Positions 37,501 through 49,500 of a DNA stretch of 64,000 nt are shown here, in pieces. How positions within the stretch are numbered: position 1 is the first letter of the stretch; every line of letters begins with the position of its first letter. A model generated the notes under the pieces. The model saw only the letters and a program-made list of their open reading frames with translations. It was not told where the DNA came from and did no database searches. The position numbers and the translations under genes are program-made. Source of the DNA: Rhynchonema sp. JSB1_4 (Eukaryota > Nematoda > Chromadorea > Monhysterida > Xyalidae); assembly GCA_030248065.1 (NCBI GenBank), contig JASAMV010006845.1, forward strand, positions 1 through 64,000. The letters are read 5' to 3'.

Positions 37501-40500
37501 ACTCGTGTTTTTAATTAAAAAAACAGAATATCTGGCTCTTCAAAAAAATTTTTTTTTAAATTTTTTTACTTAACCACTGTTTTTTTTGAAACAACCCTGG
37601 TTCCCAGACATCCCAACAATCGCTGCACGTATAATATAGGATACCCCATACCGTATACTGTGCAGTTATTGAGCTATCGACCCAAGCTATCGACAGACTC
37701 CACGTTGCTCGCCTATTTGCATTTGTGTGGATTTGTCATTTGTTGCTTTTGTCACACAACATGAGTGTGGTGTAACTTATCCCCAAATTCACAAACAGAA
37801 GGTTGGTCTTCCCTTTGTCATATATGCCCACAGAGTTACCTTCGGGCGGGTTCTCAAAGTTATGACCAAATGGGCTAGATCGCAGGTGATCGACATAAAC
37901 ATGCAAGTTAGTGGATAAGTTCTCTTTAGTGTCCCTCAAAACATACCTAAGTAACATGATTTCAGAAATTTTATTTTTCTAGAAACCAATTTTTTGGGGG
38001 TCCGGAATAAAAAAAGTGATTTTTAAAAAAAATTAAAAAAGTTTTGTTTTAAAAAATAAAGTTCGATAATAAAAATTTTTTTAATCCAACCGTGCACAAA
38101 GGCGTGCAATGAGCAAACCTATTTTACGCCAAAAGTAAGTCAATTCCAAGTCAAACCCGCCCCCGACCAAGCCCGATCCAGGACGCCGGCAAAGTGCGTA
38201 CCGGCCAATATGAAGAACTTACAGTAATCGTAGGTATTTGTCAAAAACAGTTTCGCTGCTTCATTGGTTTGAACAGTGGGTACATCGGTATAGTTTGCAG
38301 CCCAGTCGCCTGACAACCAGTTGTTCACATCCGTGTCGTTACCATGGTATGGAAAGTACGCCATTGATAGATTGGTTGAACGAACGGCGCATGCGCACGT
38401 GAACTGGAACAGTTGAGATCGTGTTTGTCTCTGTGACGTTTGCCCATCCGCATTTCTGTCTCTGTTGCTACAACGTACGTGATAATCCAGTGACTCTGTG
38501 ACATCAACCCCAGACTCAATCTTCACTTTGACCGTCCATACACCGAGTTTATCCAGATGAATTGTTCGATTATAGACGGCGTTATCATCGTCCCAACCAG
38601 CTACTAAGTTCCCTGTTCTGTTGAATTCTTGCTCTCCCGGCCATTTGTGATACGAATGGATTCGTAGAGTGTCCGGCCCTGTGTACATCGTGATAAAAAT
38701 TCGCCACGAAAGACGTAAGGTGAGCGAACTGTGAGACTAACAATTGTTTGTATACATTGGCAGTATCGTAAACGTATAATCGCTGTCATAAATGCCCACA
38801 GTGGTCATGTTCAATAACGGCTTGACGGGAAACACGTTTCTGCCCGTAACCGTACTGTTTGTAGTTCCGTTATATATGCCTTGCGTGTTCATGTCTTTAA
38901 TTGTCACCCTGTAGGTGATTTCGCCATTGTCCGGCTGCAATTTTTTCAGTAAATACCGAAGGTCTAGAATTCTAACGAAATTTTTTATGAGAGTGTCAGC
39001 ATGTGCCATGTGCATGTGGTAATTGTGACCAAAAACTTACCCTTGTGTCAGCCATTGTAACCGTAAATGGACTTTCTCCAGTGACAATAGTTCCCGCTGC
39101 GTCATTGAACGTCAGTGTAAAGGTATGATTGACAAACACTGTTAAAATAAATTTAGGTAGGTTAACTTCAATTGTGTGAATATGAAAATGTGAACATACG
39201 TATTCGCTCGCATATATGTGGCAGGGGTGTGAATTCAGTGTAACTTGAGCTATTGACTTCGTTCCCTTCTATATCAAAGACCTTGTCGCCGATCCAGTAC
39301 CGCGGTGGGCTAAAAATATCACTCGTAAGTAGTGGTACGGTCTGAGTTTTGAAGTAGTTTTTAACTGCACATTTTCACATGCCACGCAAACTCACAACGT
39401 GTGATTGGTCAAGTTCCTGTCGAAATACCCGGCCGAATAAATTATGGTCCTGATCAGCTTCTTGTCAGCGGCTGTCAGTTGGGCTTTGTATGAGTCCTTT
39501 AGATGACAACTAAAGTCGGTTTCGTTGTACATAAGCTCATTGTAGTCCACATTGAATTCTCTAGAGTTGTGCTGCAACCACCATCCACTGCACATCCCCG
39601 TTCCTGCGATAATTTTTCGTGTCCATGATATTGTTGTACCGCCTAGTGATCTTTATGTCACTGTTTTTACCTCCGAATTCACTGATTACGTAGAGCACTG
39701 ATGGAAAAGTATTCGCCAACAGTGGCATTGGAGCCACTTCTGGCACCAGGCCATCAGTCCACTGCTCGTACGGTACACTCAGGTTGCCACCATGTGGAAA
39801 GTAGGACATTGATATCTCGTATCGTTTCGGCAAGCAGACCATTTTCACCTGTTTCGCGTTTGGTATGTGTGGTGATATTTTTAATAATTTAGGTACGGGT
39901 ACTGTTTCACTTACAATTTCAGTCCATGATGCGATTTGACTGACACCGTTGTCAACAATAATATCGATCACATATTCGCCAGTGATATTGCGCGGCAGTG
40001 GTACCGCCATGCGATGTGTCAAGTAGTCGGAAACACGGTCGTCGTACTGATACGTATTGTTGTCAGGATCCGTCACGTAAAAATAGATTCTCAACGTATT
40101 CGGCCCTACAAGTAATCAGCCAGTGTTAATCCTTTGTTGACTGCCATGAACAAAATTAAAGCGACTCACAAAGGAAATATGGATCGGTGAGGAAAATGGT
40201 TGTGTTGTCGGACAAGAAGCCGAGTGGCGGTGATTTAAGACCAGGGATAATGTCAAGATACTCCCTTGATGTGACATGTATGTTGAATTGATGTGTTTCT
40301 TGAGTCATTAAAGTAACTGTGTCAACTACGCTCGCTTCGTAGTACACTTGACTGTGGTTTTGCTGAAAAAGCACTCTTGCTCGAGACTGCGTTAATAATA
40401 GGCTCAAGCTTTCATTATCTTTTCCTACCCAAGTGTCGTTGAGCCTAATGGTAACCGGAATTGTTGTATTATATGTCGTTCCCAATGTGTCATTGAAACT

Positions 40501-43500
40501 GATGACAAACCGCTTTGTCGGAGTCACTGAAATAGCCTGTATCGTAGTCCCATGAATTCAACTTCGTTTGCGCACTAATTGACTGTTTTCTAAACTTACA
40601 TGTCCTTTCGCAAACATAGGGAAGCGAGTCCGACGTACTTCGAAGCTCGTTGGTTGCTTGGTACTTATCGAAAAAGTTGTTGACTTTAACAGCATTTGGG
40701 CTAGTACTAGCAACCCAGAAGGATGATCTGGAACAAATACCTGGGTTTGCTTAGAAATTGATGAAAATTGTAGTTCTACTGTAAGCGTACCCATCACTAA
40801 TCACCGTGCCGGTTTCATTGAAATCCATTATTGACGTGAACAAAAAGTGATCCGTTGCTGTGATTGGCGCTAATGTGGCGTTGAGTGATTGGCAGTCTGC
40901 TTCTGCGTCATTCCGGGTCCGGGGGGTGCCGGACACGAACAACTCTGAGTTATTGTACTGGTGCCACCATGCCTGACATCTCGGCTCCGTTGCTGTAAAG
41001 ACAGCAGATGCAGAGCGTGGCGGATGTTCTCACATTTAAACAATGGCCTATTTACCATGGTTGTATAGTGTAGCGAGATGCATGATTGCTGTAGCTTCGG
41101 TTGCAATGATTGGATGATGATTTATCCATGGTTGTGCCCATGATCCTCGACGCCACAAACCGCTTGATGCATTTTGATAAGGGAAGAATACTTGAGTGAT
41201 GTGGAAGTTCGTTGGTCGGCACACAACGGTAATCTGAATAGAGATCGTGAGTTACATACACATACATAGGTTGAACTCGAGATCGCATGCCGATCTACTT
41301 ACATGATAGACCCGCGAAAACACGGTGGACACTCCATTGCTGATTTCAATCCAAGTGTACCAATCACCAAGCTGGTCCAGATTTACGACAATTGTGTTGA
41401 AGCTATCGTTGTTCCAGCTGGTCAAGTTTTCGAACACATCGTACTGGCCAAGAGGATCCATGTAATGATAGAACACTTGCAGCGTATTGTTCCCTGAGCC
41501 GCAAATGATATATCTATGAATAACTTGTTTGTTTGGAGTGTCCTGTGAAGTTCATTTAGCCACAGTACATAGTACCGCGTAGTTAAATTCAGTTTGTGAA
41601 CAGTACTTACATGTCCTGTATGGAGCATCAAGATAAATCGTCAAGTCTTCGTCGAAAAATGAAACCGGATTCGTTGTGAGAGTGGGAGCAAGATCGAGGT
41701 ATTGGCGACTTGTAATTTCGAAGGAATGTTCCAAGGTTCGGTTTGTCATGAGTGAAGAAACGTCTACAATTGTGCCACTGTAGACGATTTGTGTTCGGTC
41801 CGGCTGCAAAAAAATTATGACATAAGGGCGAATGTGCGTTAAATCCGGAACCGGGAAATAACTTGCACGCAAAAACGAAAAACATTTCCCGACTCCGGAA
41901 GTATTTCCGGAAAAACACAAAAATATCATTCAGAAATAATGCGCTTCCCGGAAATATTTCCGGATTTAACCTAAGCTCGGCGGCCTACGGTAACATGGAT
42001 TTAAGGAAGACAGAAGTTCACGTAAGATTACACGATTTTTGACTTTTGCAGCGCTTACCGCCGGGTTGGAGTCATTCAACGTGATATTTATTGGTGAAGT
42101 TTGATTGTAGGAGCTGCCAACCGTGTCATTCATTTCGACGTAGAAGTAGCGCTCCTCAGTTACTGGAGTGATAAATAAGTGATGTAAATCCGGTAACAAC
42201 TGCAACAGAATATAGGTTAACATAGCCTTGTAAACCTTGTCTTTCGCAAATGAATCCGTTTGCGGTGGGTGGTGCAGTTTGCGGTGTAATCTTGTAATTG
42301 TATAATTCTCTCTTAAACTCGTACACTCCACTCTTCACGTACAGCTGGCTTCTGAAGAGCATTGTCACTTGCCGATTAGGTGGATTTCACGTTTGTAAAG
42401 TTTTTTGTGTCAAAAAACTCACAGGTCAGAGAAACCATAGTTCAAAGTTTCGTTGAAATCTATCATCGCTGTCAATGCCTGTACTTGAGTATCTGAGAGG
42501 CTCGTAAAGTTGGCATCTCTAAGTGTGCACGCAGCATTTGCCTCAGCCTGTGTGATACCATTCGTCAAGTTTACATAGTACTCAGTATTGTTGTACTGAT
42601 GCCACCATCCTTGACATCGAGCGTGTACTCCTGAAATTCATCATCATTTGGCCATGAACTATTTTAACACTGCATCTGAGCTTCTGAGCATCTGAAGCGA
42701 CCACAAACCATGCCCATATAAAGTGGCGATATGCAATTGCGCTGGTGCAAGTGTTGCCACCACTGGTTCGCGATCTATCCATGGCTGACCCCAGTTTGCA
42801 CGACGCCATTCAGTGTTTGTATCATTGTCATACGGGAAAAAGGCTTGCGCTATTTTAAAGTCAAGTGGACGACAAATTACGGTGATCTGAACACAAATGT
42901 TTTTTTTGTAAAACTGCAAAGTGAAATTTTCGAAAATGACTAAGAACAAACTTTGTAATGGTTTGAGAATAACGTGGATACTCCGTTTGTAACTTCGGCC
43001 CATGTGTACCAATCTCCCAATAGTTGGGGACTCAGAACGATGTGATTGAAGCTGTCATTGTTGTAGCTTGTTAGATTTTCAAACGCACCATAGTTGCCCA
43101 GCGGGTCAGTAAAGTGATAGACCACTTTCAGCGTGTTTGGCCCTGTAATCTCGTAAGTATTGCTAGTTGCTGATGATGCTTATCCCCTGTAGCTCTATAT
43201 ACACAATAGTGCACTTACATGCTTGATAGGGAGGATCGAGTAATACGTCAATGTCTTCTCCAAAGAACGCCACTTTGTTCATACTCAGAGTTGGAGTCTG
43301 GTTCAAGTATTGTCGAGTGGTGAATTCCACACCAAATGAGATCCCTAGGTTTGTCATTAAAGTTGCCACATCAGTTACATTTGCCGAGAAGGCCATTTGT
43401 GTTCGGTTATTCTGCAAAGAAATATCTTCTTTCGGGTGCCAGATGGGTTGTCTCTTGCGCGTTTGACTATGTAATTGACGGTATATCTCTTACCGGTATT

Positions 43501-46500
43501 GGAATATCAGCGACCGTAATGTTGATTGGCGATGTTTGATTGTATAGACTTTCACTTTTGTCGTTTACAGACATTTCGAAATACCGGTCTTGTATTACTG
43601 AAACATCGGCGTTATGATCAGAAAGTTCCTACCTCTTTTTGTGAATGGTACAAAGTTCACATTCATACTTCGTCTTTCACATATAAAGCCAGCAGTTGGG
43701 CCGGTTGGTGAGAGCGACACAATATCGTAGTTGTATAATTGTCTGGTGAACTGATATACAGTGTTCGCAGTGGTTCCAACCCAAAGTTGACTCCTGTAAC
43801 ATGACAATATTTGCTTGTACAGCGTATATTTTTCGCTTTTCTGGCATCGAGCAAAGGTATTTTCTTAAACTGTTCTTGTCATGCTTGGTATTTTCTGTTC
43901 TATGTTCTGTAGTTTGCTGTTTGTTTAAAAATGTTTTGTGTTTAACGCACTGATCAACAAATCCCATATTCAAGGTTTCGTTGAAGTCAATCATGGCCGT
44001 AAGTGGATGTACATGACCAGCGTCCAACACTGTCAAATTTGCATCTCGGTTGGCACACTGGACTTGCGCTTGAACTTCATTCAGGCCGGGTGTCAGGCCG
44101 ACGTAATATTCCTTGTTGTCATATTGATGCCACCACCCTTGACACTGTAGCAAGGTACCTGAAATTCAAGTGGCCTGTGCACTCCTTGCTGACCATTGTT
44201 TAGCCCTGTAGCAAACTGAACAAGTACCGTGGCCGTATCTTGCTGCTATGAACAGCTGCATGGGGGCATTGGCTGCCACCACCGGTTCGCGAGCAATCCA
44301 AGGTTGTCCCCAGTTTGCACGACGCCAATCAGGAGTGTTCGTGTCGTTTTGATACGGAAAGAACGCTTGTGCTATCCTGAAGTCCACTGGACGACAAATT
44401 ACCGTTATCTGAAAATGCTTGTCCTGTGTTTTTTGGCCAAGCCAACAATTTTTAGCCGCACGTGCCTTGTAGTGAATCGAAAATAGCGTTGAAACTCCGT
44501 TTGAGATCTCGATCCATGTGAACCAATCGCCTAATATTTTCAAGTTCAGCACAACGTGTTTGTAGCTGATATTGTTGTAGCTTGTCAGATTCTCAAACAC
44601 GCCGTAGCCCTTCAGTGGGTCGACAAAATGATATATGGCATGCAGTTCGTTTGCCCCTAAGAATAAGGGCTTTATTCGGTTAAGTGTAAATTTGAACCAA
44701 AAAAATCTAGGCTGATGTGAGCTCGACTAACATGCATCATAAGGCATATCGAGTAAAACATGCACATCTTCGGCGATTAAAGCCACCTTGTTTATGGTTA
44801 GAGTCGGTATTGCTGCTAGATATTCGCGAGTCGTGATTGACACATCGAACTCGATGTGCTCTTGTGTCAACCCAGTGACTGAATCCACAATCGTTGCACT
44901 GTATGCGACCTGAGTTGCGTTCCCCTAAAATTCACCATATTCATTTGGCTCATTGTGTTCTCGTATTTCTGGATTAAAGTTCATAGTCGTGCCTGACAAG
45001 AACAATACTTACGCCGACATCACTTAATGTGATATTGTGTGGTATGGTATCGTTGTAGATGACCGGGGTTGTAGCGTTCCATGTCGAAATGAACGTGCGC
45101 GCCGGCGTTACTGAGAAGAATTGTTCATTAGTTTTTCTAGACAAGCTGGTACGTAGACCAATGGTATCAGTTTAACTTTGTCGCTCGCAGATATAGCCCA
45201 TCCCTGAACCATTTACAGCTGTGGCTATTGTGTAGTCATACAGCTGCCTCGAAAAACGGTACATGTTTCCACCTCCAACCCACAGTTGATCTCTAAAATA
45301 ATTGTTGCGAGTGTAGTGCTCTTTTCCAAGCCAAGGAAACCAAAATTAAACAAACCCGTCTGAGAAGCCTGCGGCCTGGGTTACATTAAAATCGATCATC
45401 GCTGTGAGTGCTTGGACTTCCGATGAAGATAATGCGGTCAGATTAGCATCTCGTGTGACGCATTCTGCATGTGCTGCAGACTCATTGATGGAGCCCAGAC
45501 CGACAAAGTATTCCTTGTGTTCTCGTTGATGCCACCAGCCCTGGCATTGTATGAGCCCATTCACTAAAAATCAATTTATCTGTAATATTTTCTCGAACGA
45601 TTTGTGACCACGTTCTTATCCATGTATGAAAAATAAAAAACACTTTTACCATGACCATATCTTGCAGCTATGTACACGTAAGCTGGCGATCCAGTGGCAA
45701 TGACCGGTTCCCGATCTACCCACGGCTGACCCCAGTTAGCACGACGCCAGTCCGAGCTGCTATCATTTTGATATTGAAAGAATGCTTGGGTGATGGCGAA
45801 GTCAAGCGGACGACACACGATCGTAATCTACACGTGTGGACACCTGTTGTCTATCATTTTGGAAGCCAATCATCACTTCAACTTACACGATATTGAACGG
45901 AAAATAGCGTTGATACACCGTTTGATATTTCAAACCAGATGTACCAGTCACCCAGTTTGTCCAAGCTGATTACAATGTGGTTGAAGCTGCCATTGGAAAA
46001 GCTTGTCAAGTTTTCAAATACACCGTAGCGTTGGAGTGGATCAGTGAAATGATAATGTGTCAACAACGTGTCGTTCCCTAGAAACATTGTTCGCGTGACT
46101 CTGTTTGTCGAAAGATTTTCGCACTTCCGAAATCGACTAACAGGTGTCGTATGGTGGATCAAGAAATACGTCAATATCTTCTCCAAGAAATCCAATTGAA
46201 TTAACGGTTAATGTTGGCTCAGTTGTGAGATACTTCCTTGTTGTCAAGTCGATAGTGAATGTAGGTTGTTCCTGGGTCAATCGGGTAACGGTGTCCACAA
46301 CAGTACCGAGATATGGAACTTGCCAAGTCTGAAGTTTGAAGACGATGACCTGTTTTGAATTTCAATCTAGAGACGAAAATGAACTAGATACAATACATTT
46401 GATGCCGTACCGCATTGTCAGTGAGAGTTACTATGATAGGCACGGTTTCGTTGTAAATGGTGAAGCTGGTATCGTTCCAAGTGACTTCGAATGTTCTATT

Positions 46501-49500
46501 GGCGGTTACTGAAGAAAGCAAAGTGGTTCATAAAGATACATTTTGAATTTAGTGTCATTCTTCGCTGTGAATGTAAAGTGACTTACTTTGTCTTTCGCAA
46601 AGGTAGCCAGACGCTGTCCCTGGTGTGGTCGCTGACACACTATACATGAATAGTCCCCTTGTGAAATGAAGCGCATTTCCAGTTCCAGACTTCCAGAGCT
46701 CAAAGCTGAAGAAGGAATTGTTCTTGTTTTGACGACAACTATGTGCGGCCACTCTAGTTCAGTTGGCTAACCCATCAGCAAAGTTTCCCAAATTGAAATC
46801 CATCATAGCAGTGAGCTCATGGACATTGGTTGTTTCGGATAGTGTTGTCAGCACGGCATCGCGGTTTGCACATTCGGTGACTGCGGTCGACTGATTTACT
46901 GGCGTCTGTCCAACAAAATACTCCTTATTGGCGTACTGATGCCACCAGCCTTGACATTGAATCAAAGATGCTGAAATTTGATATCGTCAGTTTAACCTTC
47001 ATAATCTTGGCTGCGGTAGGTATTATACACCCCAGGTGGAATGTTGGGCTTACCATGACTGTAATTGCTGGCAAGATACACAGACGCTGGTGCCCCAGTT
47101 GGGATAACGGGCTCACGCTGCATCCATGGTTGCCCCCAATTGGCACGACGCCAGTCCCCGCTAGTTGTGTTTTGGTACGGGAACACAACTTGAGTAATGG
47201 CTATTCCAACCGGACGACAAATCACAACGATCTGAAACAAGACCAATGTAGTGTACAAGAAACTTCTGTCTCTACTTTGGTGCCGTATCCTACCTGATAC
47301 CAGCTGGACCAGATTTCAGACACGCCATTGTTGATCTCCACGCGGAAGAACCAGTCGCCCAATACATCAAGCGAAAGGTTTACTTGATAGAACTCGGAAT
47401 CGTCATAGTTTGTTTGGTTATGGAAGATTCCAGTTTGATTCTGCGGATTGCGGAAGTGGAAATATACTTTGAGAGTGTCAGGCCCTGCAAGAAAAAAAGT
47501 ATCATCATAAGCGCGCTCGCATAAACTGTTTTATCGAAGATTTACATGATCGGTACGGCTCGTGCAATGTGATGTTGGTGATCTCCATGAGGAACGCCAC
47601 ATAGTTGTAATCGAATGTTGGCGTAACATTGAGATATTCACGTATTGTGATTTCGTAGGGAAACTTCACTGGTGTGTAGGTCTTTTCCGAATGCACGTCA
47701 ATGATATCAACGTGGTGGCTGATTTGTGATCGATTCGCCTGTATTTACAACAAAGATTTTGCTGGGTTTGACGAAGAATGCAAGTGTTAGGTGACACTAA
47801 GTGTACTAACATTCTTGTCTCCAAAGGTTATATTTTCAAATGGAACGATTTGTTTTTCTTTTTGTTGAAGCGCGTCATCAAATTCCAGTTTGAAATACCG
47901 CACATCAGACGTTCCGGCTCGCACAACTTAAAAGTACACTCTTCATTTCAATAGTATTTTTTTCATCTGATCTACTTCAAATCAATACGTACGTGTTCGC
48001 TCACACACATAGTACGCTTGAGCAGGCGAAGTCGGTCCGACCGTTACGTCCCAGGCATACCTTGCCTGCACTACGTTTATTGATGCTCCTCCACCACCGT
48101 TCCAAATATTGGAACTGTAAGCCAGTTTTTTGTTCTGCCTGATGACGTTACTCCATGTAAAAACATTTTGTGAAGGGAAGCTCAAATGTCGCCTTTTGTG
48201 TTCATAATCTCAAAAGCTGAAAAGTTGAACTTATTGTTTGAAAAACGCACTTGTCAGCTATGGAGCTGTTTACAAAGTCCAGTGCTGCCGTTATGAACTC
48301 CGCATCACTGGTTGTCAATGTAGCTAACGTGCTGTCCCTGGCTGCACAGTCCGATGCAGCATCTGTTTCATTCTTTTGCTCTGCACTGAAGTAGTATTCC
48401 TTCAAGCCGTAATGGTGCCACCAGCCGCGACACTCATTCTCAACTAAAATGATTTGAGGTTATTTTTGTGGAAGTCGCTATGGAAATGGTGGAGCTGGTG
48501 ATCCTTACCGGCGTCAAAATGTGATGCTAGATACAGACGAAACATTGCGTCAGTTGCTACAACCGGTTGAATGTCAATCCAGGGCTGGGCCCAGTTTGCG
48601 CGTGGCCAGAAGGTGCTGGATGCATTCTGATACGGGAAGAACATCTGCGTGATGTCGATGTCGGTCGGTCGGCAGATTACCAGAATCTGTGACAAAAAAT
48701 GATAGGTTTTTGTCGCCTTATTTTTGTCCCAATTCACTGGAGCATACCTGAGACTTGTTTGACCAGATCACATCCACCCCGTTCATGAGCTCCACTTCGA
48801 CTTGCCACTGACCGATTGTGTCCAGTTGGACCATCACCTGATGAAATACGTCAGGCTGCTCGACCGCATTGAAATCCTGGTACACTTGTTGCGTTCCATT
48901 TGGACGGATGAAGTGGAAAATGATTCGTAGGGTGTTCGGCCCTGTAAACCAGCGTATTTATGTTCCGCATGTGAAAATACCTGTTCTGCAATCTTGTGGA
49001 TCACGTACATTCATTGTAAGGCGGGAGCACGGACGCGTTGAGCATTTCATTCAAAAATGACACACGATTATGCTCAAGTGAAGGCTGTATGCTCAGGTTT
49101 TGTCGTGTGTACACGGTGTCAGTAGTGTTCAATTCATACAATGAACCAATTTTCTCGCTGTCCCAGATAGTAACTTTGTTAGCGACTTCCGAACTGTTGG
49201 CCTGTAATATATACGTATGGTTGTCACGGGCACTCTATGCAGTTTTGTTCAATTGAACGATCAATCATACATTTGATTCTGGAAGTACGACGATCAACGG
49301 AGGTCGTCCTGATACCGTGGTGCTCATCGAGTCGTTGAACAGCAAGGTGAAATTGCGACCGCCGGCTTAAAAAACAAGCAACTAAGATAGGTTTTCAGGT
49401 TCCGGCAAATATTGCTTGACTTACCACTTCGCATGCAGATGTAGTGTGCCTGATCAGTAGCTGGTTTGACCGAACTGTGCACTCCATATTCGTTGACTGT

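Noticed and set aside
44450..44466. Frameshift mutation in module 6
   Set aside because: A GC-AG donor explains the sequence with no loss of frame and the rest of the module is intact.
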